A DNA stretch of 64,000 bases from an uncultured Bacteroidales bacterium (GCA_900318445.1 ONKO01000014.1:24334-88333), one strand, 5' to 3'. Positions 42,648-51,741 are shown, counted from the first letter of the stretch. A program made the numbers and translations. Notes: a model not told the origin generated them from the letters alone.

Positions 42648-44576
42648 TTATGCTTCTAATTGTTCCATCAGGTTGGTCCATTCCTCGGTGGCGGCATCCA
42701 GCGAGCGCTTGAGCTCCAGGTATTCGCGGGTGAGTTCCATGATGTCGTCCTTCTCTCCGGGGGCGGCCAGCACCGCTTCGATCTCCTTCATGCGTTTCTC
42801 GTCCTTCCCAATCTCTTTTTCCAGGTAGTCTATGCGGTTCTTGAGCTTTTTCTGCTCCTTGCTCTGGGCCTTGAAAGCGGTATTGTCGGCTTTGGCGGGC
42901 TTCACGGGCTGCTGAGTGGCCGGGGCTGCCTGCTGGGGCGCTTTCCTCTCCAGCTCCTGCAGGCTCTCCAGCTTGCGGCGGCGGAGGAAGTCCTCTACCC
43001 CGCCCAGGTGCTCCTGCACCTTTCCGTCGCGGAACTCGTAGAGCTTGTCCACCAGGCCTTCCAGGAAGTCACGGTCATGGGAAACGACAATTAATGTGCC
43101 GTCAAAGCTCTTCAGGGCCTGTTTGAGCACGTCCTTGGAACGGATGTCCATGTGGTTGGTGGGTTCATCGAGTGCCAGTACATTATAAGGAGAGAGCATG
43201 AGTTTGGCCATGCCCAGGCGGGCGCGTTCGCCGCCGGAGAGCACGGAAACCTTCTTGTCAATGTCTTCTCCCTTGAACAGGAAGGCGCCGAGGAGGTCCC
43301 TGAGGCGGGTGCGGATGTCCCCCACCGCAATGCGGTCCAGCGTGCCCAGTACGGTCTCGGACGGGTCCAGGATGTCTTCCTGGTTCTGGGCATAATAGCC
43401 GATGTGCACGTTGTGCCCCACGCGGGCCTCTCCTTCCATGGGGTCGAGTTCCCGCATGATCACGCGCATGAGGGTAGTCTTACCTTCTCCGTTTCGGCCG
43501 ATGAGGGCTACCTTCTCGCCGCGCTTGATCTCGATGTTGGCGCCGCGGAAAACCACCTTCTGGGGGTAGCCCACCGTGAGGTCGGTTCCCTTGAACACCA
43601 CGTCTCCGGAGCGCTCGGCCGGCGGGAATTTGAGGGCCATCTGCGCGCTGTCGGTCTCGTCAATCTCAATGCGGTCCAGCTTCTCCAAAGCTTTAATTCG
43701 GGACTGTACCTGATTGCTCTTCGTGGGTTTATAGCGAAAACGGTTGATGAAATCTTCCGTCTTTTCAATCATGCGCTGCTGGTTCTCGTAGGCAGCGGTC
43801 TGCTGGGCAATGCGCTCGGCGCGCAGCTCAACGTACTGGCTGTAGGGAACCTTGTAGTCGTGGACGTGCCCCAGCAGGATTTCCACGGTGCGGGTGGTGA
43901 CGTTGTCCAGGAACTTGCGGTCGTGGGAAACGAGGAGCACGCTCCCCCGGTAGGCCTTGAGGTAGTCCTCGAACCACTCGATGGACTCGATGTCCAGGTG
44001 GTTGGTGGGCTCGTCCAGAAGCAGCACGTCGGGGCCGGCCAGGAGAATCTTGGCCAGTTCAATACGCATGTTCCACCCCTGGGAGAAGGTTTCCGTGAGG
44101 CGGCCCAGTTCATCGGCCTTGAATCCCAGTCCGAAGAGCACCTTCTGCGCCTGCGCCTCCGGGGAAAGCCCGCTTTCCAGCGCCAGGCGGTCGTTGAGCT
44201 CATTGAGGCGGTCGATAAGACGGGCATATTCGGCCGATTCGTAGTCTTCGCGCTCCCCCAGCTCGGCGGTGATGCGCGCGAGTTCGGCTTCCATGTCGTG
44301 CAGGTAGTCGAAGACGGAAAGGACCTCTTCCAGCACGGTGTGGCCGCGGTGGTGCTCCATGATCTGGGGCAGATAGCCGATACGCACGCCCGTGGGCTTT
44401 TCGATGCTGCCGGAGGTGGGCTGCTCCTGCCCGGTGATGAGTTTCATGAGGGTACTCTTGCCGGCACCGTTCTTTCCGACGAGACCTATCTTGTCCCCAT
44501 CAGAGATGTGGAAGTTGATGCAGTCCAGGAGGTTATAGCTGCCGAAGGATACGGTAACGTTATTGACAGAAATCAT
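42648..44576 (-). CDS. ABC-F family ATPase
   Basis: 642 residues from ATG 44576, which overlaps the tatC stop by 4 bp. Two ABC domains in one chain without membrane parts: Walker A GLVGKNGAGKSTLMKL and ALIGRNGEGKTTLMRV; signatures FSQGWNMRIELAKIL (degenerate) and LSGGERARLGMAKLM; Walker B LLLDEPTNHLD and LALDEPTNHMD. A P-site interaction linker lies between them and a charged C-terminal coiled coil spans about 545-640 (KAQSKEQKKLKNRIDYLEKEIGKDEKRM). Most like Uup/YdiF-type ribosome-associated factors; a specific translation role or antibiotic protection cannot be assigned. Confidence 0.93.
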   Translation of the reverse strand: MISVNNVTVSFGSYNLLDCINFHISDGDKIGLVGKNGAGKSTLMKLITGQEQPTSGSIEKPTGVRIGYLPQIMEHHRGHTVLEEVLSVFDYLHDMEAELARITAELGEREDYESAEYARLIDRLNELNDRLALESGLSPEAQAQKVLFGLGFKADELGRLTETFSQGWNMRIELAKILLAGPDVLLLDEPTNHLDIESIEWFEDYLKAYRGSVLLVSHDRKFLDNVTTRTVEILLGHVHDYKVPYSQYVELRAERIAQQTAAYENQQRMIEKTEDFINRFRYKPTKSNQVQSRIKALEKLDRIEIDETDSAQMALKFPPAERSGDVVFKGTDLTVGYPQKVVFRGANIEIKRGEKVALIGRNGEGKTTLMRVIMRELDPMEGEARVGHNVHIGYYAQNQEDILDPSETVLGTLDRIAVGDIRTRLRDLLGAFLFKGEDIDKKVSVLSGGERARLGMAKLMLSPYNVLALDEPTNHMDIRSKDVLKQALKSFDGTLIVVSHDRDFLEGLVDKLYEFRDGKVQEHLGGVEDFLRRRKLESLQELERKAPQQAAPATQQPVKPAKADNTAFKAQSKEQKKLKNRIDYLEKEIGKDEKRMKEIEAVLAAPGEKDDIMELTREYLELKRSLDAATEEWTNLMEQLEA

Positions 44577-45304
44577 GCTTTGCAAAGAAGAATGGACAGT
44601 TCATACAGGCCGTAGAGCGGCACGGCCAGCACAAACATGGAAAAAGGGTCGCTGGGGGTGATGAGGGCGGCGAGAAGGAGCGTCGCCACCACGGCGTACC
44701 GCCGGCCTTTCCGCAGCATGGGCCGATGAACGACGCCCAGGGCCGACAGCGCCAGGATGATGGTGGGAAATTCGAAAAGGAGGCCGATGAGAAACACCAT
44801 GGAGACGAACATGGACATGTACGAGCTCAGGGAGATGGTATTTACAATGGCGTCGGAGATGCTGAAGTTGGTGAAGAACATCAGGCACACCGGCAGCACC
44901 ACGAAATAGCCCACGGCTACTCCCAGGTAAAACAGGCCCGATGCCAGCGTGAAGGCCTTGCGCACGGCCCTTTTCTCGTTGTCATAGAGGGCGGGCGCAA
45001 TGAATTTCCACAGTTCGTAGATAAGGTACGGGAAAGAGAGGACGATGCCGCAGAGGACCGCCACCTTCATGTAGGTGAAGAACTGGGCGCTGAGCTCAAT
45101 GTTGATGAGCTCCATGGAAAAGTCCACTCCCGGCAGCCGGTACAGCGGAAAATCCGGCTGTGTGGGCCAGAAGACGGCTTTGAAAAGCGGTTTGGGGATG
45201 CACAGAAAGACAACGGATACCATCACAATGGATAGCACCGAGCGGAACAGGGTTCCCCTCAGTGCTTCCAGGTGGTCCCAGAAGGACATTTCTGTGTCAT
45301 TCAT
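44573..45304 (-). CDS. tatC: Sec-independent translocase subunit TatC
   Basis: 243 residues, six membrane helices. The start [17 protein letters not shown] is the conserved twin-arginine-binding N-terminus, and [22 protein letters not shown] near 90-111 carries the conserved F-P-E. Binds Tat signal peptides and, with TatA, exports folded proteins. The start overlaps tatA by 8 bp. Confidence 0.96.
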   Translation of the reverse strand: MNDTEMSFWDHLEALRGTLFRSVLSIVMVSVVFLCIPKPLFKAVFWPTQPDFPLYRLPGVDFSMELINIELSAQFFTYMKVAVLCGIVLSFPYLIYELWKFIAPALYDNEKRAVRKAFTLASGLFYLGVAVGYFVVLPVCLMFFTNFSISDAIVNTISLSSYMSMFVSMVFLIGLLFEFPTIILALSALGVVHRPMLRKGRRYAVVATLLLAALITPSDPFSMFVLAVPLYGLYELSILLCKA

Positions 45305-45482
45305 CCTCCTTCTTGATTTCCTTCTCCACCTCGTTCATGCCTTCTTTGAAACTCTTGACGCCTTTACCGAGGCCTTTCATGAGTTCGGGAATCTTCTTTC
45401 CTCCGAAAAGAAGGAGAACGACGGCTACGATGGCAACGATTTCCCACGTGCCGAGCATCAGAAGCGGGTAAACAAAGAACAT
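45297..45482 (-). CDS. tatA: Sec-independent translocase subunit TatA
   Basis: 61 residues. One N-terminal membrane helix ([13 protein letters not shown]), the [16 protein letters not shown] hinge and amphipathic helix, and a charged tail [11 protein letters not shown]. Forms the pore with TatC. No TatB is visible, as usual for minimal TatAC systems. Confidence 0.95.
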   Translation of the reverse strand: MFFVYPLLMLGTWEIVAIVAVVLLLFGGKKIPELMKGLGKGVKSFKEGMNEVEKEIKKEDE

Positions 45483-45487
45483 AACTA

Positions 45488-45901
45488 TCAGTCGTTTAAG
45501 TGTTTCTCAAAAATGGCGGCAACGGGCTCGGGGCACCGTACGGGGCGGAAGGTCTCCTTGGAGATGAAGCCCAGCACCACGGTACCATCGGCCAAAAGGA
45601 CGCCGTCCTGGTTGTAGACGGCCTGCTTGATGGTCATCTTGGCCAGCGGCACTTTGTCGAACTCCGCTACGGCGGTGAGGACGTCTCCCATGCGGGCCGG
45701 ATGATGGAAGTGACATTCCACGCTCACGATGGGGACCTGGATGCCTAACTCTTTCTCGCAGCGTTCGATAGGGAATCCTACCTGCACCATCATTTCATCT
45801 CTTGCAATCTCGAAATAACGGATGTAGTTGGAGTGGTGCACCACGGCCATCTGGTCGGTCTCGTAGTAGCGGACGGGGAACGTTGTCTTGAAAGTGGCCA
45901 T
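45488..45901 (-). CDS. Acyl-CoA thioesterase (4HBT hotdog fold)
   Basis: 137 residues. The block [29 protein letters not shown] at 10-38 is the YbgC/FadM-type catalytic region; D16 is the expected catalytic residue. Hydrolyses acyl-CoA (or acyl-ACP) thioesters in the cytoplasm; chain preference unknown. Five bp separate it from valS upstream and from tatA downstream. Confidence 0.9.
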   Translation of the reverse strand: MATFKTTFPVRYYETDQMAVVHHSNYIRYFEIARDEMMVQVGFPIERCEKELGIQVPIVSVECHFHHPARMGDVLTAVAEFDKVPLAKMTIKQAVYNQDGVLLADGTVVLGFISKETFRPVRCPEPVAAIFEKHLND

Positions 45902-45906
45902 ACCTT

Positions 45907-48555
45907 TTATTTACTCAGCTGGGCAATCTTGGCCTCCAGGCTCTCGATCTTGGAGAGGGCGTCGGCCTCTTTCTTGCGCTCGTTCTCAATGACCTGGGCG
46001 GGAGCGTGGGCGGTGAACTTCTCGTTGGAGAGTTTGGCGCGCACGCCCGCGAGGAACTTCTGCTGGTACTCAAGGTCTTTCTGGGCCTTGGCCAGTTCCT
46101 CGGCTACGTTCACCAGGCCTTCGAGGGCGATGAACAGCTCGATGGTGCGCACCATGAAGCCTACACCCTGGGCATCGGCGAAATCGGCCACACGCTCGAC
46201 GGTGACGTTGGCAAGCTTCTCCACAACGGGGATGACGCTCTCCGGGAACTCGTTCCCTTTGATCTTAAGGGTAAGGTTCTCCTTGGGAGCGATGTTGCGC
46301 TGGCTGCGAACGCCGCGCACACCGTTCACGGCCTCGGTGGCGAGGGTGAAGTTCTCCAGGACCTTTGCATCGATGGCATCGGCCTTGGGAGTAGCGGCAT
46401 ACATGATGGTCTCCCCCTCCTTGCGCTCGGCAAGATCCTGCCACAGTTCCTCGGTGATGAAGGGCATCACAGGGTGGATGAGTTTGAGAAGAGCCTCGAA
46501 GAAATTCAGGGTGGCTTGCTGGGTTCCAGCGTCGATGGGCTGGCCAAAGGCAGGCTTGATGGCCTCCAGGTACCAGCTGCAGTACTCGTCCCAGAACAGC
46601 TTGTAGATGGTCATGAGGGCGTCGGAGATGCGGAACTTGCTGTAGTGGTCTTCCACCAGGGCGATGGACTCGGAGAGCTTGGCGCGGAACCACTCGATGG
46701 CTACCTTCTGGGCCTCGGTCTGGGGCACATCGGCCACCTGGAAGCCCTTTATGAGACGGTAGCTGTTCCAGATCTTGTTGCAGAAGGCTGCACCCTGTTT
46801 GATCTGGGCCTCGTCATAGAAGATATCGTTGCCGGCGCTGGAGCAAAGAAGCATGCCGATACGCACGGCGTCTGCGCCATAGGTTTCGATGAGGTCGAGG
46901 GGATTCGGCGAATTTCCGAGTGTTTTCGACATTTTTCGGCCGATTTTGTCCCGCACAATGCCTGTGAAATACACATTGGAGAAAGGCTCCTTTCCCATGA
47001 ACTCTTCGCCGGCCATGATCATGCGGGCAACCCAGAAGAAGATGATGTCCGGGCCGGTGACGAGGTCGTTGGTGGGATAGTAGTAAGCGAGGTCCTTGTT
47101 GGGCTGGTGCTCGGGGTGGCCGGGTTTTTCGGGGTCGAACACGGAGATGGGCCAGAGCCAGGAGGAGAACCAGGTGTCCAGTACGTCTTCGTCCTGGCGA
47201 AGGTCTTCGGCCTTGATATTCGGGTTAATGGCCTGAGCGGCCTTCAGGGCTTCTTCCGGTGTGGATTCTACCACGTAGGTGCCGTCGGGCAGGTAGTAGG
47301 CGGGAATGCGCTGGCCCCACCACAGCTGGCGGGAGATGCACCAGTCGCGGGCGTTCTCCATCCAGTGGCGGTAGGTGTTCACGTATTTCTCGGGCACGAA
47401 GTTGGTGCGGCCGCTTTCCACGGTTTCGAGGGCCATCTTGGCCAGCTCCTCCATCTTGAGGAACCACTGGGCGCTGAGCTTGGGCTCGATGACGGCGTTG
47501 GTGCGCTCGGAGTAGCCGATGGGAGAGGTGTAGTCTTCCACCTTGAGAAGGTTGCCGGCTTCTTCCAGCATCTTCACAATCTTCTTGCGGGCTACGAAGC
47601 GGTCCTCCCCTACGAGGATCTGGGCTTTTTCGTTGAGCTTGCCGTGGTCGTCGATGATTTCGAGGACGGGCAGGTTGTGGCGAAGGCCGATCTCGTAGTC
47701 GTGGACGTCGTGGGCGGGCGTAACCTTAAGGCAGCCGGTACCGAAGTCCATCTCCACGTAGGAGTCCTCGATGACGGGGATTTCGCGGTTGATCAGGGGG
47801 ATGAGCACTTTCTTGCCCTTGAGCCAGTGGTGGCGCTCATCGGCGGGGTTCACGCAGATGGCGGCATCGGCCATGATGGTCTCCGGACGGGTGGTGGCAA
47901 TGACCAGGTACTTGTCGGTGGGGTTGCCCTGGCCGTCGGAGATGTAATACTTCAGGTGATAGAAGTGGCTGGGGGTGTCCTTGTGGATGACTTCGTCGTC
48001 GCTCACGGCGGTGAGGGCCTCGGGGTCCCAGTTTACCATGCGCACGCCTTTGTAGATCCAGCCCTTCTTGTAGAAATACACGAAGGTGTTGATGACGGCC
48101 TTGGAAAGCTCGGGCTCCATGGTGAAGCGGGTGCGGTCCCAGTCGCAGGAGCAGCCGAGTTTGCGGAGCTGCTGCAGGATAATGCCGCCGTGCTCTTCCT
48201 TCCATTCCCAGGCGTGCTTGAGGAATTCCTCACGGCCAATCTGCTCCTTGGTAATGCCCATGGTCTTGAGCTTGGCTACCACTTTGGATTCGGTGGCGAT
48301 GGAAGCGTGGTCCGTTCCCGGTACCCAGCAGGCGTTCTTGCCGTCCATGCGGGCCTTGCGGATGAGGACGTCGTTCAGGGTATTGTTGAGCACGTGTCCC
48401 ATGTGCAGGATTCCCGTCACGTTGGGCGGCGGAATCACAATGGTATACGGCTGTTTCTCATTGGGTTCGCTGTGGAAAAACTTGTGGGCCAGCCAGTAGG
48501 CATACCACTTGTCTTCCACTTCCTTGGCACTGTACTTTGCAGCTAATTCGTTCAT
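45907..48555 (-). CDS. valS: Valyl-tRNA synthetase
   Basis: 882 residues, full length. Class I motifs: PPPNVTGILHMGH at 42-54 (HIGH) and KIGRKMSKTLGNSPNP near 530 (KMSKS). The editing domain (TTRPETIMADAAICVNP near 216) and the C-terminal coiled coil (about 815-882) are present. First gene of the operon running to the dipeptidase. Promoter box TAAATTTG at 48586-48593. Confidence 0.97.
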   Translation of the reverse strand: MNELAAKYSAKEVEDKWYAYWLAHKFFHSEPNEKQPYTIVIPPPNVTGILHMGHVLNNTLNDVLIRKARMDGKNACWVPGTDHASIATESKVVAKLKTMGITKEQIGREEFLKHAWEWKEEHGGIILQQLRKLGCSCDWDRTRFTMEPELSKAVINTFVYFYKKGWIYKGVRMVNWDPEALTAVSDDEVIHKDTPSHFYHLKYYISDGQGNPTDKYLVIATTRPETIMADAAICVNPADERHHWLKGKKVLIPLINREIPVIEDSYVEMDFGTGCLKVTPAHDVHDYEIGLRHNLPVLEIIDDHGKLNEKAQILVGEDRFVARKKIVKMLEEAGNLLKVEDYTSPIGYSERTNAVIEPKLSAQWFLKMEELAKMALETVESGRTNFVPEKYVNTYRHWMENARDWCISRQLWWGQRIPAYYLPDGTYVVESTPEEALKAAQAINPNIKAEDLRQDEDVLDTWFSSWLWPISVFDPEKPGHPEHQPNKDLAYYYPTNDLVTGPDIIFFWVARMIMAGEEFMGKEPFSNVYFTGIVRDKIGRKMSKTLGNSPNPLDLIETYGADAVRIGMLLCSSAGNDIFYDEAQIKQGAAFCNKIWNSYRLIKGFQVADVPQTEAQKVAIEWFRAKLSESIALVEDHYSKFRISDALMTIYKLFWDEYCSWYLEAIKPAFGQPIDAGTQQATLNFFEALLKLIHPVMPFITEELWQDLAERKEGETIMYAATPKADAIDAKVLENFTLATEAVNGVRGVRSQRNIAPKENLTLKIKGNEFPESVIPVVEKLANVTVERVADFADAQGVGFMVRTIELFIALEGLVNVAEELAKAQKDLEYQQKFLAGVRAKLSNEKFTAHAPAQVIENERKKEADALSKIESLEAKIAQLSK

Positions 48556-48585
48556 ATGTATTGTAGTCTATTCCTTTTAAACCTA

Positions 48586-48593
48586 CAAATTTA
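48586..48593 (-). promoter_or_regulatory. Promoter -7 box TAAATTTG for the valS operon
   Basis: Minus-strand TAAATTTG, 30 bp upstream of the valS ATG. Confidence 0.45.
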
Positions 48594-48670
48594 CTCATTT
48601 TTTGCGGGAGTTGCAAGTACGAGCGTCCTCTGGCACATAATCCCGCCGGGCCAACGGCCGAGCGCAGCTG

Positions 48671-48722
48671 TCATTCTGAGCGCAGCGTTTTGTCATTCCG
48701 AGCTTGCCGAGGAATCTCTTCG
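48671..48722. repeat. TCATTCCGAGCTTGCCGAGG-type interspersed repeat
   Basis: TCATTCTGAGCGCAGCG (48671-48687) and a second unit TCATTCCGAGCTTGCCGAGG continuing to 48722. The inverse form is at 56442-56500. Such units are widespread in bacterial intergenic DNA and produce spurious peptides of the CHSExxEESL type. Confidence 0.7.
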
Positions 48723-48738
48723 TTTCCGCTGGGCCAAC

Positions 48739-48793
48739 GGCCGAAGGAATTTATTTTTCGGGACGGGGCCCGAAAAACCAAATTCCTTCGGCC
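48739..48793. repeat. Family C hairpin, copy 1
   Basis: Arms GGCCGAAGGAATTT-ATTTTTCGGG and CCCGAAAAA-CC-AAATTCCTTCGGCC around a short loop. The CC in the right arm is unpaired and marks orientation. Confidence 0.85.
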
Positions 48794-48867
48794 ATCGCAA
48801 CGCCCCCGCGCGTTTTCATTCCATCGGCTTACTGTTTTTATTCCATCGGCCTTCTGTCTCTTAAAAT

Positions 48868-48978
48868 GCGTGGCGCTTAAGTGGCTCTGTATGAGCTGTT
48901 TAGCACACCGGACGGGTGCGATTTTGGTACCCGTCAGGTGTGCTAAGTTGTTGAACGTGAGCTTGTTAAGCGCCACGC
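48868..48978. repeat. Family A nested palindromic repeat, copy 3
   Basis: Perfect outer arms GCGTGGCGCTTAA (48868-48880) and TTAAGCGCCACGC (48966-48978); inner arms TTAGCACACCGGACGGGT (48900-48917) and ACCCGTCAGGTGTGCTAA (48929-48946), one mismatch. Confidence 0.85.
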
Positions 48979-49013
48979 CCCTGCGCGTGTTCATCCTGGT
49001 TCGTAAGCCGGTG

Positions 49014-49050
49014 TGACAATCTTAAGCAGGATTTGGGCGATATTCTGCTT
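49014..49050. repeat. Family B fragment
   Basis: GACAATCTTAAGCAGGATTTGGGCGATATT, one half of the double hairpin seen at 54748 and 56163, with its closing arm decayed. Confidence 0.65.
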
Positions 49051-49086
49051 TTGTTCGTAATACTGCCCTAATCTCGCTGGGCCATC

Positions 49087-49142
49087 GGCCTTCGAAAATT
49101 ATTTTTCGGGCTGCCCGCCCGAAAAACCAATTTTCGACGGCC
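49087..49142. repeat. Family C hairpin, copy 2
   Basis: GGCCTTCGAAAATT-ATTTTTCGGG paired with CCCGAAAAA-CC-AATTTTCGACGGCC. The stem base differs from copy 1 (TTCGAAAATT instead of GAAGGAATTT), yet both arms changed together. Confidence 0.85.
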
Positions 49143-49217
49143 ATCGCAACGCCCTCGCGCATTTTCATTCCGTCGGCTCACTTTTTTATTCCATCGGCCT
49201 TCTGCCTCTTAAAATGC

Positions 49218-49326
49218 CGTGGCGCTTAAGTGGCTCTATATGAACTGTTTAGCACACCGGACGGGTGCGATTTTGGTACCCGTCCGGTGTGCTAAGTTGT
49301 TGAACGTGAGCTTGTTAAGCGCCACG
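49218..49326. repeat. Family A nested palindromic repeat, copy 4
   Basis: Outer CGTGGCGCTTAA (49218-49229) / TTAAGCGCCACG (49315-49326); inner perfect TTAGCACACCGGACGGGT (49249-49266) / complement (49278-49295). Confidence 0.85.
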
Positions 49327-49354
49327 CCCGTGGGACGTCGTGCACGATTGGCCC

Positions 49355-49717
49355 CTACTTCGTTTTCTCTTTGACGAAGCCGTAGCACAGAAGGCCGATG
49401 CGGAATGCGGCGATGAAGAGAAAGAGATAGCCAAAGCGGCTAAGGGCGTCGCTGTTAAACAGATAGACGGCAAGAAGGATGTCAAAGCCGATGTTGCCGA
49501 TGGTGTCTTCTGCGTTGCTGGCAAACTGCATGTAGTACTCCTTACTGCGGATGGAGGCAATGAAGGTGTAAATGACAGTGGGGAGAAGGAGCAGGGCTGC
49601 CAAAATGAGGAAAATGGTTTTGAGGGGCTCCAGGTCCTGATTCAGGAACAAATAGCCCAGGAACAGAAAGGAGCCGACCAGCTCCAGTCGGTTCAGGAAT
49701 TGGATTTGCTTTTTCAT
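49355..49717 (-). CDS. Small membrane protein, unknown function
   Basis: 120 residues with four hydrophobic segments at about 10-26, 31-54, 72-87 and 91-112. Basic C-terminus (GFVKEKTK). No family recognised. It lies alone between a repeat-rich gap and the glycosyltransferase gene, 56 bp downstream of the latter's stop on the same strand. The even membrane topology and length resemble small YrdB-like or DUF-type inner-membrane proteins, without firm support. Confidence 0.65.
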   Translation of the reverse strand: MKKQIQFLNRLELVGSFLFLGYLFLNQDLEPLKTIFLILAALLLLPTVIYTFIASIRSKEYYMQFASNAEDTIGNIGFDILLAVYLFNSDALSRFGYLFLFIAAFRIGLLCYGFVKEKTK

Positions 49718-49773
49718 ACGGGTGTTAAGTTGTTTTACTGAACGAAGTTACATTAATCTCCTGATGTGCAAAT

Positions 49774-50940
49774 CTATTTGCTGGCGGTGAAGCGGCAGTA
49801 ATCGGCGTAGACGTCGCGGACGACGTCGTCCCAATTGAGGTAGAGGTCCCGGTGGGCGGCGGCGCTGATGCGGGCGTAGGCGCTGTCATCGGCCATGATG
49901 TCCAGGATGAGGCGGGCGTAATTCTCCTCGCCGGGGGCCGATACGTACCCGTTGACGCCGGGGGTGACGGTGGCGCTGGTGCGCGCGCCCTCGAGGAAGA
50001 CGGTGGGCGTGCCCTGGCAGGCGGCTTCGATCTGGACGAGGGAGTTGGCGTCGTACAGGGACGGGAACAGGAAGAGTTTGGCGCGGGAGTAGATTTTTTC
50101 CAGCTGGTCGCGTCCGGAGACGAGGCCGCACATGACGACTTCGTCCTCAAGGCCCTGTTCCCGGACGAGCTCCGCGAGGCGTTCCTCGTCCTGACCTTTT
50201 CCTACAAATAACATCCGGAAGTTCTTGAGGCCCATCTTCTTGGCAATAGCGAGGGAGCGTACGGTGAAGTCGATGTTCTTGATGAAGTTAATGCGGCCCA
50301 CGAAGAGGAAGACGGTGGCATCGGCAGGGATGCCGTAGGTGCTGTTGACCCACGCTGCGGCGGAAGGGACATCGGCCACGGGCATGTGATCCGTCGCATT
50401 GAGACGGACCTTGCACGGTGCGGTGAGCCCGTACTCCTTCTGGTAGAGTTCCTGGATGCCGGCATTGACGGCCCAGCATTCGTCGCAGGCGTTGAAAACG
50501 CCCATGATGCTTTTCATGGCTACGTCTACGGCGGGCTTGAAGTGGAGCGTCTTTTCGTAGTCCTGCCGGTACTGCGAGTGGAGCGTGGCGACGGCGGGAA
50601 TGCCGTGCAGCTTGGCATGCAGCACGCCGTTCAGGCTTACGGCAAAGGGCGAATGGATGTGCACGATATCGATGCCGCTCGCAACCAGCTGGGCCTCGAA
50701 GATGGGGTCCAGTACGGGTGTGGGGATGTCGTAGTCGGAGTTGATGAGCGGTAAAGAGCTGCAGCGCACGACTTTATAGGGAAGGGATTCATCCATTTCT
50801 TTCGTTGCGCCACGGGTCTCGGGGCAGAAAACCACTACATCACAATACTTCATGAGACGGCGGGCATAATTGTCCACCACTTTGATGACACCGTCCACCA
50901 TGGGATACCAGGTGTCTATAAACAGTCCAACTTTTTTCAT
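49774..50940 (-). CDS. Glycosyltransferase family 4
   Basis: 388 residues from ATG 50940 (MKKVGLFIDTWYPMVDGVIKVVDNYARRL); the frame is open further upstream but this start follows a TATCTTTG box by ten bases. GT-B fold: N-terminal acceptor domain with HIHSPFAVSLNG near 118, C-terminal domain with FVGRINFIKNIDFTVRSL near 238 and FPSLYDANSLVQIEAACQGTP near 318, where the first Glu of the E(x)7E motif is Asp. Similar to diacylglycerol glucosyltransferases and other lipid glycosyltransferases; substrate unproven. Confidence 0.9.
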   Translation of the reverse strand: MKKVGLFIDTWYPMVDGVIKVVDNYARRLMKYCDVVVFCPETRGATKEMDESLPYKVVRCSSLPLINSDYDIPTPVLDPIFEAQLVASGIDIVHIHSPFAVSLNGVLHAKLHGIPAVATLHSQYRQDYEKTLHFKPAVDVAMKSIMGVFNACDECWAVNAGIQELYQKEYGLTAPCKVRLNATDHMPVADVPSAAAWVNSTYGIPADATVFLFVGRINFIKNIDFTVRSLAIAKKMGLKNFRMLFVGKGQDEERLAELVREQGLEDEVVMCGLVSGRDQLEKIYSRAKLFLFPSLYDANSLVQIEAACQGTPTVFLEGARTSATVTPGVNGYVSAPGEENYARLILDIMADDSAYARISAAAHRDLYLNWDDVVRDVYADYCRFTASK

Positions 50941-50950
50941 AGCTACAATG

Positions 50951-50958
50951 CAAAGATA
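50951..50958 (-). promoter_or_regulatory. Promoter -7 box TATCTTTG for the GT4 gene
   Basis: Minus-strand TATCTTTG, ten bases upstream of the ATG at 50940, in the 43-bp divergent gap to the OB-fold gene. Confidence 0.55.
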
Positions 50959-50983
50959 GTCATAATAGTTGTAAATTAGCCGC

Positions 50984-51655
50984 ATGAAACGGGTTTTACT
51001 TTTGCTTCTGGCGCTGTGTGTGGCTGTTAACGGCCTGGCACAGCAGCATTTAACGGTTAAGGAATTTTTGCGGCTCTCCCCTTCCGACACCACCAGCTAT
51101 GTCGTCACCGGCGTGGTGGAAAAGGTGCGAAGTTCCACCAGCGGCAGCTTCTATCTGAAGGACGCAACCGGCACCCTGCTGGTTTACGGCCTGCAGGATC
51201 CCGCCGCTGCGGGGCGCTCGTTCAAGCAGATGGATATTGTGAAGGGAGACACCCTCACCGTTCTGGGCCGATTCACCATCTACGCCGGCACCACCCTGGA
51301 GATGAAGGACGGCCGGCTGCTGAGAAAGGCCGATGGTCCCGAGCACAATGTCTCGTTCTATGACCGCATGGAGCGCCGCCCGGTGTTCCAGGGCAAGGAA
51401 GGCCGCGAAGGCCTGGCCGCTTTTGGCCGATGGGTGCAGACCCACGTGCGCCGCGATGTGGGAAAGGGCCTTGTCACCGTGAGCTTTGTGGTGGGCCGCA
51501 ACGGCCGTGTGCAGGAGGTGCAGGTTTTCAGGAGCACCAACCCCGCGCTGAACGAAGAAGCCATGCGCGTCGTCAAGAGTTCCCCGAAGTGGAAACCGGC
51601 CCTGGCCGATGGCGAACCGGTGCGGATGCCGTATAAGGTGGATGTGGTGTTTTGA
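50984..51655 (+). CDS. Secreted protein with OB-like fold and TonB C-terminal domain
   Basis: 223 residues. Signal peptide MKRVLLLLLALCVAVNGLAQ. Residues about 22-115 look like an OB fold (SYVVTGVVEKVRSSTSGSFYLKDATGTLLVYGL ... DTLTVLGRFTIYAGTTLEMKDGRLL). Residues about 135-223 form a TonB C-terminal domain (VRRDVGKGLVTVSFVVGRNGRVQEVQVFRSTNPALNEEAMRVV). There is no TonB N-terminal anchor or proline linker, so it is unlikely to energise receptors in the usual way; it may bind a partner in the periplasm. Stands alone with a divergent GT4 gene. Confidence 0.8.
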   Translation: MKRVLLLLLALCVAVNGLAQQHLTVKEFLRLSPSDTTSYVVTGVVEKVRSSTSGSFYLKDATGTLLVYGLQDPAAAGRSFKQMDIVKGDTLTVLGRFTIYAGTTLEMKDGRLLRKADGPEHNVSFYDRMERRPVFQGKEGREGLAAFGRWVQTHVRRDVGKGLVTVSFVVGRNGRVQEVQVFRSTNPALNEEAMRVVKSSPKWKPALADGEPVRMPYKVDVVF

Positions 51656-51669
51656 GCGGGGGGGGCTTT

Positions 51670-51733
51670 GAGGCTCTGAGGCTCTGAGGTTCTGGGGCTC
51701 TGAGGTTCTGGGGCTCTGAGGTTCTGGGGCTCT
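51670..51733 (+). repeat. 16-bp tandem repeat
   Basis: Three exact copies of GAGGTTCTGGGGCTCT (51686-51701, 51702-51717, 51718-51733) preceded by a diverged copy from 51670. Confidence 0.85.
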
Positions 51734-51741
51734 GGCGGCTT

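Larger units (their letters stand above)
48556..49354. other. 799-bp intergenic region packed with hairpin repeats
   Basis: No gene seen. In order: valS promoter (48586-48593), TCATTCCGAGC-type repeat (48671-48722), family C hairpin (48739-48793), family A palindrome (48868-48978), family B fragment (49014-49050), second family C hairpin (49087-49142), second family A palindrome (49218-49326). About 220 bp from 48760 to 48980 is nearly duplicated at 49110-49328. Confidence 0.8.

Noticed and set aside
46006-48546. An 846-codon open frame on the plus strand opposite valS
   Set aside because: Antisense shadow of a full-length valyl-tRNA synthetase; Gly/Val/His-rich composition typical of reverse frames.
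48556-49016. Short open frames with peptides of the CHSELAEESLR / SFRACRGISS type
   Set aside because: They are translations of interspersed TCATTCCGAGC and family C repeats; the frames are not conserved between copies.
48739-49326. Possible CRISPR array
   Set aside because: Repeats are palindromic, of unequal type and irregular spacing, with no uniform spacers and no cas genes in the window.
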